A stretch of DNA of 58,019 nt from Chloroflexota bacterium (GCA_016191875.1 JACPVG010000019.1:1-58019); one strand, 5' to 3'; numbered from the stretch's first letter, positions 16,683 to 26,222 are shown. The notes: a model not told the origin generated them from the sequence alone. A program made the numbers and translations.

Positions 16683-16776
16683 GCCAATGCTGTCGGTCTG
16701 GACCTGGCGCAGATCTTTGCCCGCGCCGGCGTGATGGTGACATTGCTGGAATTGCTGCCGCGCATCGTGCCCTTCG
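16683..16776 (+). pseudogene. Second, broken copy of part of merA
   Basis: These 94 bases align without gaps to 11936-12029 inside merA with 7 mismatches by my count. They encode ANAVGLDLAQIFARAGVMVTL-like sequence from the NADPH-binding fold. There is no start, no active-site region and no continuation after CCCTTCG. The mismatches show it is a diverged relative rather than a fresh duplication. It abuts the IS3 relic, so the AT-rich block is flanked by merA sequence on both sides. Confidence 0.88.
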
Positions 16777-16819
16777 TTTGCCTGTAGGTCATGTAACCAT
16801 CGGGTAATATCTTGGGGCT

Positions 16820-16850
16820 TTGCTGTCTGGTGGAGATTTCATACTATAAT
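16820..16850 (+). promoter_or_regulatory. Likely promoter of the sugar ABC importer operon
   Basis: TATAAT at 16845-16850 is a perfect -10 box. The best -35, TTGCTG at 16820-16825, leaves a 19-bp spacer, which is long and may mean activator dependence. Transcription would start near 16857, leaving a leader of about 80 nt before the ATG at 16939. Confidence 0.5.
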
Positions 16851-16938
16851 CGGGGTGGTTTCATGTCTGGGCCCTAAATGAATTCAGGGACTTAAGAACC
16901 CATCGGGTAGAGCGACAAACGACAACCATCGTGATCGG

Positions 16939-18681
16939 ATGCACACGGCCAGAACTGATGTGAATCGGATAGGAACTTGGTTCGCCGGAAGGCGGGGCAG
17001 GCACCTGCGTGAGGCCATCACGGCCTACCTCTTCCTCGTTCCGGCTTTGCTGCTTATCTTCATCTTTGGTATCTTCCCGGTAGGCTTTGCGCTATACGTC
17101 AGCCTGCACAAATGGCTGATCATTCGCGATGATTTCGTCGGCATCAAGAACTACATTGATGCCATCGACAACCTGGCCTACTTCGGCGGTTTTCTTATCG
17201 GCCTCGGCGCGCTGGTGGGAGCCTACCTGCTCCTGCGGCGGCTCATGGCGGAGGCTCTGGGTCACGGCCACCGCCCATGGCTGTTGGCTGCGCCGGGCGC
17301 GCTGTATGCGGCCGTCGGCTTCTTTTTCATGCGCTGGCTGTTCTTCCAGTTGCCGGAATTCCTGGATATCGCCACCAAGATGCGCGGCCTCGAGCGCACG
17401 CGCGAACTTTTCATTCAACTGCTCAGCGACGCCTTCCACGCTGAAACCGTTTACCCTCACTGGCAACAGTTCATTCTCGCCCTCGTCCTGGCTCTCTTAG
17501 CGTCGGCCGCGGCGCTGGCGCTTTGGCGCAATCCCCTCAATTTCACGTACCAGTTCAACTTCGCCGGCATCTGGCTTGGTCTCGCGGCCGGCCTTGGCTT
17601 GTTGAAATTCACTTTCGATGCCGTCAACCAGGCCTACGAATTGGCGTTGGAGTCCGGGGCCGATCCCGGTATCTGGCCTCAGCTGACGATGATCACCTCC
17701 GGCATCCTGATACTGGTGCTGGCCTGGTATGTCTGGCGCAGCGCCGAAAATCAGGATCGGCCGCTGGCATTCGTTTTACGGATTCTTGCCAGCCTGCTAT
17801 TGATGATGGCCGCGGTCATGCTGATCATTGAGATTCCTGCGATTGTCGCCGCCGGCGACCGTGATCTATGGGGTGGCCTGCGTGTCACCATCTTCTTCTC
17901 GCTGGGTATCGTGCCGGTCCAGTTGAGCATCGCGCTGTTCTTGTCGGTTCTGCTGTTCCAGCGCCTCAAAGGCTCGGACGTCTTTCGCGTTATTTACTTC
18001 CTGCCTTACGTTACACCGGCAGTGGCCAGCGCCACGGTGTTCCGGGTCATGTTCTCGGACCGGCCGTCCGCGCCCATCAACCGCCTCATCACCAGCCTCG
18101 GCTTTGAGCCGCAGTTATGGCTGCGCCAGTCCAAAGGAATTTTTTCAATCCTGGCAACGATGTTCCGCATCGAGGATTATCCGCAGAACATTATCCCGGA
18201 CTGGGTTTCGCCTGAACTCAGCAGCCAGTTGGCTGAGTGGCTGGTGGGCCCCAGTCAGGCTCTGTTGGTGGTCATCATGCTCTCGGTGTGGACCTTCGTC
18301 GGCTACAACGTGGTCATCTATCTGGCCGGGCTGGGCAATATCCCATCTGAAATGACCGAGGCGGCCGAGATCGACGGCGCCAACCGCTGGGCGGTCTTCC
18401 GCTACATCACTTTTCCGCTGCTTTCGCCCACCACGTATTTCCTTTCGTTGATCGCCGTCATGGGCACGTTCAAAGCCTTCAATACCATCTGGGTGCTGCG
18501 CGAAGCCCAAGGCCCAGCCTTTGCCACCACGCGGGTCATCAGCGTTGCCATTTTCGAGGAATTCTTCGTCAAGACCCGCTATGGGTATGCCTCGGCGATG
18601 GCGTTCGTATTGTTCGCCATCATCCTGACGTTGACCGTCATTAACAACCGTGTTCAGGGCTCAAGGGTGTTCTATGGCTGA
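16939..18681 (+). CDS. Carbohydrate ABC transporter permease, MalF/UgpA type, enlarged
   Basis: Inner-membrane permease of a binding-protein-dependent importer. The C-terminal ~290 residues are the classic domain: [21 protein letters not shown], the [15 protein letters not shown] helix, and the EAA loop [25 protein letters not shown] that contacts the ATPase. At 580 residues it is about twice the usual size. Between the first helix ([19 protein letters not shown]) and the core lies roughly 250 residues with about six extra hydrophobic helices. The insertion differs from the large periplasmic loop of MalF because it is mostly membrane. Its stop overlaps the next permease start by 8 bp. No ATPase gene is nearby, so a shared MsmX-like ATPase elsewhere is expected. 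Confidence 0.9.
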   Translation: MHTARTDVNRIGTWFAGRRGRHLREAITAYLFLVPALLLIFIFGIFPVGFALYVSLHKWLIIRDDFVGIKNYIDAIDNLAYFGGFLIGLGALVGAYLLLRRLMAEALGHGHRPWLLAAPGALYAAVGFFFMRWLFFQLPEFLDIATKMRGLERTRELFIQLLSDAFHAETVYPHWQQFILALVLALLASAAALALWRNPLNFTYQFNFAGIWLGLAAGLGLLKFTFDAVNQAYELALESGADPGIWPQLTMITSGILILVLAWYVWRSAENQDRPLAFVLRILASLLLMMAAVMLIIEIPAIVAAGDRDLWGGLRVTIFFSLGIVPVQLSIALFLSVLLFQRLKGSDVFRVIYFLPYVTPAVASATVFRVMFSDRPSAPINRLITSLGFEPQLWLRQSKGIFSILATMFRIEDYPQNIIPDWVSPELSSQLAEWLVGPSQALLVVIMLSVWTFVGYNVVIYLAGLGNIPSEMTEAAEIDGANRWAVFRYITFPLLSPTTYFLSLIAVMGTFKAFNTIWVLREAQGPAFATTRVISVAIFEEFFVKTRYGYASAMAFVLFAIILTLTVINNRVQGSRVFYG

Positions 18682-19573
18682 GATGGAAGCCGGCGGCCTG
18701 CAGGCCGGGGCCCGGCCGCGATTGGCCAGGTTCGTTTTCTCTGGCAGCCTGGCCTGGAAACTGTTCAGCTATTCCGTGCTGGTGATCGGCGCGGCCGTCT
18801 CGCTCGTGCCATTCGTCTGGATGGTTTCGACCTCGCTGATGTCCTTGGGCGAGGCGATGGGCGGCCGCTGGGTTCCGGGCGAACTGCGTTTTTCCAATTA
18901 TCTGAAAGCCTGGGAAGGCGCCCAGTTCTCGCATTTTCTTTGGAACAGCGTCAAGATTACCGTCATCACGCTGGCTGGAGAGTTGGTCGCCAGCGTGTTG
19001 GCAGCCTATGCCTTCGCCCGCATGATGTTCCCCGGCCGCAACCTGATCTTCGGTTTCCTGCTCAGTACGATGATGATCCCCGGCATGGTCACGATGATTC
19101 CCAACCTGCTTACTGTCACTTGGCTGGGACGCGTGGGCCCGATTCCTTGGATCGATAACTGGCCCGCGCTTACCATTCCGTTCATGGGCAGCGTGTTTTC
19201 GATCTTCCTGCTGCGCCAGTTCTTCGCTCAGATTCCGGAGGAGTTGTTCGACGCCGCCAAGATCGATGGCGCCGGCCATCTGCGCATGCTGTTGCAGCTG
19301 GTGCTGCCGCTTTCCACCGCGCCCCTGCTGGTCATCGTTGTTCTCTCCTTCATCGGCGCATGGAACGCGCTGGCCTGGCCGTTGCTGGTCACCAATACGC
19401 CCGAATGGCTGCCAATCGCAGTCGGCCTGTACAATTTCGTGGACGACGGCGGCAGCGAGGTGCAGCTCATCATGGCCGGTTCGGTTATCACCATCCTGCC
19501 CATCCTCATCATGTATTTCTTCACCCAGCGCCAGTTTACCGAGAGCATCGCCCGCAGCGGCCTGAAAGGTTGA
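18674..19573 (+). CDS. Carbohydrate ABC transporter permease, MalG/UgpE type
   Basis: Second permease, 299 residues, six TM helices. Key motifs: [14 protein letters not shown] in the first helix region, [22 protein letters not shown], and the EAA loop [25 protein letters not shown] near residue 200. The ATG at 18674 lies inside the end of the upstream gene; an in-frame ATG at 18650 is possible but adds non-family sequence. It pairs with the enlarged permease to form the transmembrane channel. Confidence 0.92.
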   Translation: MAEMEAGGLQAGARPRLARFVFSGSLAWKLFSYSVLVIGAAVSLVPFVWMVSTSLMSLGEAMGGRWVPGELRFSNYLKAWEGAQFSHFLWNSVKITVITLAGELVASVLAAYAFARMMFPGRNLIFGFLLSTMMIPGMVTMIPNLLTVTWLGRVGPIPWIDNWPALTIPFMGSVFSIFLLRQFFAQIPEELFDAAKIDGAGHLRMLLQLVLPLSTAPLLVIVVLSFIGAWNALAWPLLVTNTPEWLPIAVGLYNFVDDGGSEVQLIMAGSVITILPILIMYFFTQRQFTESIARSGLKG

Positions 19574-19659
19574 ATGGCCGCCAGTTCGTTAAGCATTGCG
19601 AGTATTGATAAAGGAGGTGGTCCTATCGCGAAGCCCGTTGCGCCCTGATTGCTGGATTG

Positions 19660-19681
19660 GACTGCCCCATCGGGGACAGTC
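19660..19681 (+). promoter_or_regulatory. Hairpin before the binding-protein gene
   Basis: GACTG-CCCC (19660-19668) pairs with GGGG-CAGTC (19672-19681) with one bulged A and a 3-nt loop. It stands in the 135-bp gap between the permease and binding-protein genes, just before the Shine-Dalgarno. Such hairpins often protect the abundant binding-protein mRNA from 3'-to-5' decay or partly terminate. The effect here is inferred. Confidence 0.5.
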
Positions 19682-19708
19682 ATGAACTGCAACTAAAGGA
19701 GAAGAAGC

Positions 19709-21100
19709 ATGAAACGCAGCAAGTTGCTGTACAGCATCCTGGCCGTCATCATGGTGGTTTCCCTGTTGGCTGCCTGCGCTCCGCCCCCGGTCGAAGAGCC
19801 GACTGAAGAGCCGGCTCCTCCCACCGACGTTCCCCCCACGGATGTGCCCGCGCCCACCGAAGTTCCCATGCCGGACGTGAGCGGCACGACCGTCGTGTTC
19901 TGGCATGCGATGAGCAGCGGCGCCAACCTGGAAGGTATGACCGCCCTGGTGGAAGAATTCAACTCGACCAATGAATACGGCATCACCGTGGAAGCGGTGG
20001 CGCAGGGCAGCCAGGGCGACCTGGAAACGGCCGTGAACGGCGCAATCACCACCGGCGAACTGCCGAACCTGACGATGGGTTTTCCCAACGGCCTCTCGCG
20101 TTGGTATGGCCTGGGTGTGATTGCCCCGCTCAACGACTTCATCAACAACCCGACCTACGGCCTGAGCCCCGAAGTCCTGGCGGGCATCTTCCCCGGCCCG
20201 TACAGCTCCGGCACGCTGGCAGATGGCACGCAGATCGGCATCCCCATGCACCAGTCCGCGCAGGTGATCTTCTACAACTACACCTGGGCAGAGGAACTGG
20301 GCTTCGCCGGCCCGCCGCAGACCTCGGCTGAGTTCAAGGAACAGGCCTGCGCCGCCGCTGCCGCCAACGGCAGCGATGACAACCCGGATAATGACGGCAC
20401 CGGCGGTTATGTGTACTTCCCGGATGCCTCCATGGTCTCCCCCTGGATTTGGGCCTTCGGCGGCGAGTACATCAATGAAGCCGGCGATGGTTACAGCCTG
20501 AACAACGAAGCCGTCCTGAACGTCGCGCTGTTCTTCAAGGACCTGTACGACAACGGCTGCACGCTTTCGACCCCGTCGTTCCCGAACCCTGAGTTCGCTG
20601 GTCGCCTGGCGCTGTTCGCCACCTCCTCCACCGCCGGTATCCCCTTCCAGGCTTCGGCCATGGAAGAGGCTGGCAACGCCGATGTGTGGGGTGCGATCCC
20701 GTACCCCGGTCCGGATGGCACGCTGACCGTCGATGCCTTCGGTCAGATGGTCGGCATCGTCCAGACCAATGAAACCGCCGACCTGGCGGCGTGGTTGTTC
20801 CTGAAGTGGCTGACCTCGCCTGAGACCCAGGGCACGTGGATCTCCTACGCCTCCTTCTTCCCGTCGCAGGAAGGCGTGGACTTAGGCACCCGGCCCGCGG
20901 ACGATCCGATCTGGGCTGGCGCGCTCGAACTGCTGCCGCTCGGCAAGGCCGAACCCAACCTGCCGGCGCACGGCGCGGTGCGCGGCGCCATCCGGGATGC
21001 GTTCTTCGCCATCCTGGAGGCCGCCGATTCGGCGGCCATTCAGGCCATCCTGGATGAACTGAACCAGACCGCTGCCGACCTGGTGGCTGAGTCCCAGTAG
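19709..21100 (+). CDS. Extracellular sugar-binding lipoprotein (UgpB/MalE-like)
   Basis: Solute-binding component, 463 residues. Signal peptide with lipobox LLAAC near residue 22, then a linker rich in Pro, Thr and Glu (EEPTEEPAPPTDVPPTD), typical of Chloroflexota surface lipoproteins. The mature domain is an SBP family 1 fold: VVFWHAMSSGANLEGMTALVEEFN, then PNLTMGFPNGL, and FLKWLTSPETQGTWI. UgpB-like features make glycerol-3-phosphate or an oligosaccharide plausible, but the ligand is not determined. AAAGGAG precedes the ATG. Last gene of the importer operon, ended by a strong terminator. Confidence 0.92.
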   Translation: MKRSKLLYSILAVIMVVSLLAACAPPPVEEPTEEPAPPTDVPPTDVPAPTEVPMPDVSGTTVVFWHAMSSGANLEGMTALVEEFNSTNEYGITVEAVAQGSQGDLETAVNGAITTGELPNLTMGFPNGLSRWYGLGVIAPLNDFINNPTYGLSPEVLAGIFPGPYSSGTLADGTQIGIPMHQSAQVIFYNYTWAEELGFAGPPQTSAEFKEQACAAAAANGSDDNPDNDGTGGYVYFPDASMVSPWIWAFGGEYINEAGDGYSLNNEAVLNVALFFKDLYDNGCTLSTPSFPNPEFAGRLALFATSSTAGIPFQASAMEEAGNADVWGAIPYPGPDGTLTVDAFGQMVGIVQTNETADLAAWLFLKWLTSPETQGTWISYASFFPSQEGVDLGTRPADDPIWAGALELLPLGKAEPNLPAHGAVRGAIRDAFFAILEAADSAAIQAILDELNQTAADLVAESQ

Positions 21101-21122
21101 GTTCTACCGCAATCAGCAGTCT

Positions 21123-21156
21123 GAAACCCCCGCAGTTCGCTGCGGGGGTTTCTTTT
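21123..21156 (+). terminator. Rho-independent terminator of the ABC importer operon
   Basis: GAAACCCCCGCAG/CTGCGGGGGTTTC, a perfect 13-bp stem with a TTCG tetraloop, followed by TTTT. It ends only two bases before the -10 box of the next gene, so termination and the next promoter are back to back. Confidence 0.95.
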
Positions 21157-21163
21157 GTACAAT
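21136..21163 (+). promoter_or_regulatory. Leaderless promoter of the exonuclease/phosphatase-family lipoprotein
   Basis: -10 box TACAAT at 21158-21163, then exactly 6 nt, then ATG at 21170. A weak -35 (TTCGCT, 21136-21141) with 16-bp spacer lies inside the terminator loop. No Shine-Dalgarno precedes the ATG. The predicted transcript starts at or next to the A of the start codon. Confidence 0.65.
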
Positions 21164-21169
21164 AGGGAC

Positions 21170-22321
21170 ATGATCGATCACCGCCTGCCAACCGCCTTCT
21201 TGCTCATCCCGCTTCTTGTTATGGCCGTCTCCGCCTGTCAACCGGCCTTGCTCTCCCCGACGGCGGGGCCGACCTCAGTCTTCCCCGCGGAAACGGCCGC
21301 AACGCCCGGCGCGCCCGCCGCTACTGCCACCCGCCGCCCATCGGCCACGCCAGTTCCCCTTAGCGACGGCGAATTCCTGAACCAGCCGCTGCCGGGCATC
21401 CTGCGGGTGATGAGCTACAACATCAACTGGGATTCGATCTTCCCGGATGACGACCGCCAGAACCACGAATTCCGTTCCGCCAACCGTGAGGAGGAATTCG
21501 TGCGGCTGGTGGCCGCCATCCAGCCGGATGTGCTCTGCCTCCAGGAGGTGAACTCGCGCCGCGACCCGCAGCAGGCCGCCGACCTGCTGACCGGGGCGCT
21601 CGGCGGCCCGGCCTGGAATGCAGTCGGGGCGCGCGACACTGTCATCCTGTCCCGCTATCCGCTGGCGACCGAAGGATACGCGCTGGGCGTGGTGCCGCTG
21701 CCTCTGGACTTGCTTCAGGCCGCCGCGCGGGTTGACCTGCCGGATGCCGAATTCGGCTCGACCGACCTCTACCTTATCTGCGCTCACTTCAAATCCGGTG
21801 GGGGCGCGGACGATATCGCTCTGAGGCAGCGTCAGGCGGATGTCATCACCCATGAACTGGTGGACGCCCGCACACCTGGCGATGCCATAGACCTCCCGCC
21901 CGATACCCCCATCCTGGTGCTGGGCGATTTCAACGTCTATGACACCGACCCCGCCGCCCATCTGGACACCCTGCTCACAGGCGACATCTTCGACGAGGAA
22001 CGCTACGGCGCGGATTCGCCGCCCGATTGGGACGGCACCGCCCTGGCCGACGCCCAGCCCAGCCTGAACGCGCAGGGTCTCAAGTTCTATACCTGGCGAG
22101 ACGACAGCGGGAACTTCCGGCCCGGCGCGCTCGACCGCATCCTGTTCACTGACAGCGTGCTTGCGTTGGTGAATGCATTCGTCCTGGATACAACCAGACT
22201 CAGCGAGGACGCCCTGGCGGAATGGGGCCTGCAAGCCGCCGACGTGCTGATGAACGGCGGGCCGGGGTACTACGACCACCTGCCGCTGGTGGCGGATTTT
22301 GAATTCGTATCAGTTCCCTGA
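21170..22321 (+). CDS. Exported endonuclease/exonuclease/phosphatase family lipoprotein
   Basis: A 383-residue lipoprotein: signal peptide ending VSAC (Cys about residue 23), a Thr/Pro/Ala linker, then the EEP (DNase I-like) fold. Metal and catalytic motifs are visible: VMSYNINWD, LCLQEVNSR (metal Glu), CAHFKSGGG, VLGDFNVYD (Asp-Asn), and YYDHLPLVADF (catalytic Asp-His). Members cleave phosphodiester bonds in nucleic acids, phospholipids or inositol phosphates; the substrate is open. ATG at 21170 begins the signal peptide; the gene seems leaderless. Confidence 0.9.
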   Translation: MIDHRLPTAFLLIPLLVMAVSACQPALLSPTAGPTSVFPAETAATPGAPAATATRRPSATPVPLSDGEFLNQPLPGILRVMSYNINWDSIFPDDDRQNHEFRSANREEEFVRLVAAIQPDVLCLQEVNSRRDPQQAADLLTGALGGPAWNAVGARDTVILSRYPLATEGYALGVVPLPLDLLQAAARVDLPDAEFGSTDLYLICAHFKSGGGADDIALRQRQADVITHELVDARTPGDAIDLPPDTPILVLGDFNVYDTDPAAHLDTLLTGDIFDEERYGADSPPDWDGTALADAQPSLNAQGLKFYTWRDDSGNFRPGALDRILFTDSVLALVNAFVLDTTRLSEDALAEWGLQAADVLMNGGPGYYDHLPLVADFEFVSVP

Positions 22322-22375
22322 TTGTGGAGAGACCCGGCTTCGCGAATGGCCGGTTCTCATATGCAGAGTCAACCA

Positions 22376-22400
22376 AAAACCGCCTTCACGAGGCGGTTTT
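22376..22400. terminator. Bidirectional terminator between convergent genes
   Basis: AAAACCGCC (22376-22384) and GGCGGTTTT (22392-22400) form a 9-bp stem with a 7-nt loop, A-run on the left and T-run on the right, so it can terminate both strands. The stop codon of the leftward gtrA gene lies inside the loop. Confidence 0.8.
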
Positions 22401-22889
22401 GCTTTTGGGCCGGGGTGTGTCGCCTGTTGGCTGGCTGGCCCCCACGTCGTTGTACGTCCAATAACGGTTGACGAAAAAATTCCAGAACATCACGATGATG
22501 ACAACCGTCGCCAATGCCAGGTTCTCGCCCAGGAAATGCTCCGGCAGGAAGGGCAGGGGCAGATGGTCGAAGAGCGCCACGTAGGGCGTGTGGATGACGG
22601 CGAAGATCGCGGTGCGGATGCCCAGCCCGGCGGCGTTCACCAGCGTATACTGCGCCAGCTGGCGGGCCAGCGGCTTGCTGCGCGAATCGGGGAAGGTCCA
22701 GTAGCGGTTGAGCACAAAGTTGCTCGTCACCGCCGCCAGGAACGAAACCACGTTGGCCGGAACCGGCGCCAGCCCGATGAGATTACGCACCAGGTTGAAG
22801 ACCAGGAAATCCACCCCGAAACCGATAGCCCCCACCACCGCGAATTTCAAGAAGCGTTTGCGCTCGCGCGCATCTTTTACCAGAATCAT
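22386..22889 (-). CDS. GtrA family membrane protein
   Basis: A 167-residue protein with four TM helices, of the GtrA/DPMS1 family, thought to flip or present undecaprenyl-linked sugars. Motifs: [18 protein letters not shown] in helix 1, [19 protein letters not shown] in helix 2, and [12 protein letters not shown] near the end. The ATG at 22889 overlaps the stop of the upstream decarboxylase gene (ATGA), so they are co-translated; upstream in-frame codons belong to that gene. The pairing suggests cell-envelope polysaccharide assembly. Confidence 0.9.
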   Translation of the reverse strand: MILVKDARERKRFLKFAVVGAIGFGVDFLVFNLVRNLIGLAPVPANVVSFLAAVTSNFVLNRYWTFPDSRSKPLARQLAQYTLVNAAGLGIRTAIFAVIHTPYVALFDHLPLPFLPEHFLGENLALATVVIIVMFWNFFVNRYWTYNDVGASQPTGDTPRPKSKTAS

Positions 22890-23845
22890 GCCTTTTCCAG
22901 CGCCTCTTTGAAGTAGTTGATCGTCCGGCCCAGGCCCTCTTCCAGCGGCACGCGCGGCTCCCAACCCAGTACCTCTCCGGCGCGGGTGATGTCCGGCTGG
23001 CGGCGCTGCGGGTCGCCCTCGCCGCGGCTCTCCGGCAGGTGCGTCACACCCGCCGTGTTGCCGGTCAGCCGGTTGATGATCACGGCGAACTCATTCATGC
23101 TGGTCTCGACGTCATTGCCGATGTTGACTGGCTCGTGCTCGGCGCTGGTCAGCAGCCTGTAGATGCCTTCGATCAGGTCGTCCACGTAGCAGAACGAACG
23201 GGTTTGCTCGCCGTCGCCGTAGATGGTGAGCGCCTCGCGGTTGAGCGCCTGCTTGATGAAGTTCGGCACCACCCGTCCGTCGTCGACGTGCATGCGCGGG
23301 CCATAGGTGTTGAAGATGCGCACGATGGCGGTGTTCACGCCGTGGAAGCGGTGGTAAGCCATCGTGAGCGCTTCGGCAAAGCGTTTGGCTTCGTCATACA
23401 CCGAGCGCGGCCCGATCGGGTTGACATGCCCCCAGTACGACTCGCGCTGGGGATGTTCGAGCGGGTCGCCGTAGATCTCGCTGGTGGAGGCCAGCAGGTA
23501 GCGCGCCTTGTTGGCCAGCGCCACGCCCAGGGTGTTGTGCGTACCGAGCGCACCGGCCTTCATCGTCTGAATCGGCAGGTTGGTGTAACCCATCGGCGAG
23601 GCCGGGTTGGGGCTGGCGGGCGAAGCGAAGTGAATCACGCCGTCCAGCTTGCCCGGCACGAAGATGTAGGAAGACACATCGTGCCGGATGAAGGAAAAGC
23701 GTTCATTCCCGGCCAGGTGGGCCAGGTTTTCGCGCTTGCCAGTGATGAAGTTATCCATCCCGACCACGCTGTGGCCCTCCGCCAACAGGCGGTCGCACAG
23801 ATTGGAGCCGAGGAAACCGGCCGCGCCGGTCACGAGTATGCGCAT
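22886..23845 (-). CDS. UDP-glucuronate decarboxylase (UXS-like), extended SDR
   Basis: Converts UDP-glucuronate to UDP-xylose with tightly bound NAD. 319 residues. Rossmann motif [12 protein letters not shown], then [16 protein letters not shown], and the catalytic Tyr/Lys in [21 protein letters not shown] [14 protein letters not shown] and VNIGND follow. The HFASPASP and YGDP signatures favour UXS over dTDP-glucose dehydratase. ATG at 23845 has GAGAGG 8 nt before it. Co-transcribed with gtrA; UDP-xylose would feed surface polysaccharide. Confidence 0.9.
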   Translation of the reverse strand: MRILVTGAAGFLGSNLCDRLLAEGHSVVGMDNFITGKRENLAHLAGNERFSFIRHDVSSYIFVPGKLDGVIHFASPASPNPASPMGYTNLPIQTMKAGALGTHNTLGVALANKARYLLASTSEIYGDPLEHPQRESYWGHVNPIGPRSVYDEAKRFAEALTMAYHRFHGVNTAIVRIFNTYGPRMHVDDGRVVPNFIKQALNREALTIYGDGEQTRSFCYVDDLIEGIYRLLTSAEHEPVNIGNDVETSMNEFAVIINRLTGNTAGVTHLPESRGEGDPQRRQPDITRAGEVLGWEPRVPLEEGLGRTINYFKEALEKA

Positions 23846-23966
23846 GGATATGCCTCTCAATTGCCAGGGGTGCTATTCAAGTCCACAAGTATACCTATGA
23901 AATCGCGGAAACGCGAAAGAACGAAATGTGCGGTAGGCCGAAAACGCGGGGGCGGTTTGCTGCCGG

Positions 23967-25595
23967 CTATTTCCAATCCACCGCCGTGACCAGGCCGTCG
24001 CCGGTCATCTGTTGGGCCAGGCCGGTGAGTGCATCCACCAGCCACAGATCGCCCTGAAAGACGACGACCACCAGGCCGGTGAACAGGCCGTCATCCAATG
24101 GGGCCCAGCGCGGCGTCTGGGGTTCCAGCCCGCCGGCGCTCTCGGAGGGGAAGAGGATGCGCTTGTTCGAGCCGTCGCGATCCATCACCACCAGCCGGTA
24201 GCCGCTGGTGTCGCTTTGCAGGGGGTTGATGGCCTGCAGGAAGGCCACCAGGTAAGCCTGCTCGCCGCTGAGAGCCGCAAAAGCGGGGGAGACGGAAGGA
24301 TAGGCCCACATGCCGGTGCCTTCCGCCAGCGGCAGCGGCCCTCCGCCGATGAGCGGCACGGCCGTGAGGTCGAACAATGGCGATTCTTCGGCCGCCGCCA
24401 GGCCGGCCTGCGGGGGGTGCCCCACCGTGAACAGGTAACCGCCATCTGGCGACCAGGCCACGTTGGGCATCCAGGCCCAGTCGCTACGGGTGAGCAGCGG
24501 CGTCAGGTCGTAGACGATATCCAGTTTCTGGGTCTCCAGGTCCACTAACCCCACTGCGTCCGGTCGGGCAAAGGCCAGGCGTTCACCATCCGCTGACCAG
24601 GCGAAATCCGTCCCCCACCAGCCGAAGCGCCCGCCGTTGTTCGTCTCGATGGCTGTGCGCGGCGGCGAGGCCCAGCCGTTGGGGCTGAAGTTGAGGAAGC
24701 GCAGGTCGTTGTTGGCCTGCCAGCCGGGGGCCGTGTTGGCGTATTCGGCGGTGGAGAACACCACGCCGTTCACCGAGCCCGGCACCCAGTCGGCGTAGTG
24801 GATGACGTTTTCGACTTTCAGGTCGATCTCCAGGGGTTCTTCCTCACCGCTGGAAATGCGCGCCGCCCACAGCGTGTTGATGACGGTCTCTTCGTCGTCG
24901 CTGCGGGTGAACAACAGCCAGTTCCCATCCGGCGAGAGCGAGAGCACCCGTCCGTCCAGGTCGCCGCTGGTCACCACCGGGCGGCGGAAGCCGGAGTTGC
25001 CTTCTATCACCCAGGCGTTGCCGGCCGAGATGTAGGCCAGCCGACCCACTATGGTCACGCTGGCGAAGGGTGTCTGGCTGCCCACCATGACCACTTCCGG
25101 CACGGCGGCCTGAAGGATGACCGTCTTGACCAGTGTGCGCGAGACCTCCACGCCATCTTCGCGCACGATGCGATAGGTGTGCTCGACTGTGCCGTTGACC
25201 CCGGGTTGAATCAGCCGCCGTTCGCCCTCTGGAAGGCTCTCGTTGCGCAGGGTCTGGGTCTCGTAGGCCAGTTCGGCCTGCTCGGCCACGAATTCATCTT
25301 CCACGCGCGTCAGCCGTACGCTGTCGCCTTCCTGAAGGACGGTGTAGGCGGGCGGGTCGCTGCGGTCTTGCAGGCCAGGTGTCAGGCCGGTGGCTTCGAT
25401 GGCCTGGCGGGCGGTGCTGCCAACCGGTACGCTGACCGCCAGGCTCTGGCCGTCAGCGATGACCGTCACCTGAATCTGGCCCTGTTGGAGGCGCGGGCCG
25501 CCGCAGGCCCCCAGAAGTAGGGCCAGCGCGCAGAAAAGCGCCCGCCGGTGGGCACGTGTGCGACGTTGGGGCAGGGGGGGCTGGTATAATCTCAT
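23967..25595 (-). CDS. G5-domain lipoprotein with beta-propeller-like C-terminus
   Basis: A 542-residue exported lipoprotein. A Lys/Arg-rich N-region and hydrophobic helix end in the lipobox LLGAC (Cys near 31). A DUF348-like beta-grasp domain follows (VTVIADGQSLAVSVPVGSTARQAIEA), then a G5 domain (TYRIVREDGVEVSRTLVKTVI near residues 140-170), known from cell-wall-linked proteins. From about 185 on, WD40/TolB-like repeats occur (LSLSPDGNWLLFTRSDDEE, FAWSADGERLAFAR, VAWSPDGGYLFTVG). No catalytic motif was recognised. It is divergent from scpB, with the two promoters overlapping. Confidence 0.8.
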   Translation of the reverse strand: MRLYQPPLPQRRTRAHRRALFCALALLLGACGGPRLQQGQIQVTVIADGQSLAVSVPVGSTARQAIEATGLTPGLQDRSDPPAYTVLQEGDSVRLTRVEDEFVAEQAELAYETQTLRNESLPEGERRLIQPGVNGTVEHTYRIVREDGVEVSRTLVKTVILQAAVPEVVMVGSQTPFASVTIVGRLAYISAGNAWVIEGNSGFRRPVVTSGDLDGRVLSLSPDGNWLLFTRSDDEETVINTLWAARISSGEEEPLEIDLKVENVIHYADWVPGSVNGVVFSTAEYANTAPGWQANNDLRFLNFSPNGWASPPRTAIETNNGGRFGWWGTDFAWSADGERLAFARPDAVGLVDLETQKLDIVYDLTPLLTRSDWAWMPNVAWSPDGGYLFTVGHPPQAGLAAAEESPLFDLTAVPLIGGGPLPLAEGTGMWAYPSVSPAFAALSGEQAYLVAFLQAINPLQSDTSGYRLVVMDRDGSNKRILFPSESAGGLEPQTPRWAPLDDGLFTGLVVVVFQGDLWLVDALTGLAQQMTGDGLVTAVDWK

Positions 25596-25631
25596 GTTGC
25601 GATTCTGAAAGAAGAGACTGCGCGCATTATA
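25584..25631. promoter_or_regulatory. Crossed divergent -10 boxes for the G5 lipoprotein and scpB
   Basis: TATAAT at 25584-25589 on the plus strand would start scpB transcripts inside the first codons of the leftward lipoprotein gene. TATAAT on the minus strand (25631-25626) would start lipoprotein transcripts just before the scpB ATG at 25634. The two start regions cross, so polymerase binding at one should hinder the other. No convincing -35 boxes are seen. Confidence 0.5.
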
Positions 25632-25633
25632 GC

Positions 25634-26221
25634 ATGTTGACCCCTAACGACCCTTTGGCCGCCAATGGCCTGAATTCACTGGCGAAACTGGAGGCCTTGC
25701 TGTTCGTGGCGCCCGGCCCGGTGCTGCCCGGCCAGCTGGCCGAGGCTCTGGAGATCAGCCCGCGCGACCTGGAGAAGGCGCTCGAAGCCCTGGAAGCTGA
25801 GTACGCCGGGCGCGGTCTGCGCCTCCAGCGCCACCGCGGCCGTGTCCAGCTCACCAGCGCGCCGGAGGCCGCCCCACTGGTCGAGCGCTTCCTGAACCTG
25901 GACGCCACCACCCGCCTGAGCCAGGCCGCCCTGGAGACGCTGGCGATCATCGCCTACCAGCAGCCGGTCACCCGCCCGCAGATCGATTCGATTCGCGGCG
26001 TGAACAGCGACAGCGTGATGAAGAGCCTGCTCAGCGGCGGGCTGATCGAAGAATCCGGCCGCACCGAGGGCCCCGGCCGCCCGATCCTCTACAGCACCAC
26101 CTCCGAATTTCTCCAACACTTCGGCCTGGCCGCGCTCAAAGACCTGCCTCCGCTCGAGCCGCCGGACATGCCCGCCCTGGACGCGTCGCCAAACGGCGAG
26201 TCTCCGGACGCGGAGGACTGA
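25634..26221 (+). CDS. scpB: Chromosome segregation and condensation protein ScpB
   Basis: Dimeric winged-helix subunit of the SMC-ScpAB condensin. 195 residues. First winged helix begins KLEALLFVAPGPVLPGQLAEAL; diagnostic LSQAALETLAIIAYQQPVTRPQIDSIRGV occurs near residues 98-125, followed by LIEESGRTEGPGRPILY. A Pro/Glu-rich tail ends the protein. ATG at 25634 fits the conserved start. It is followed one base later by a pseudouridine synthase gene, a frequent scpA-scpB-rluB order; scpA is not in the window. Confidence 0.93.
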   Translation: MLTPNDPLAANGLNSLAKLEALLFVAPGPVLPGQLAEALEISPRDLEKALEALEAEYAGRGLRLQRHRGRVQLTSAPEAAPLVERFLNLDATTRLSQAALETLAIIAYQQPVTRPQIDSIRGVNSDSVMKSLLSGGLIEESGRTEGPGRPILYSTTSEFLQHFGLAALKDLPPLEPPDMPALDASPNGESPDAED

Positions 26222-26222
26222 C

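Noticed and set aside
19611..19620. Perfect Shine-Dalgarno AAGGAGGTGG in the gap before the sugar-binding protein gene
   Set aside because: No ATG, GTG or TTG stands at a usable distance and no meaningful frame follows, so I do not call a small gene.
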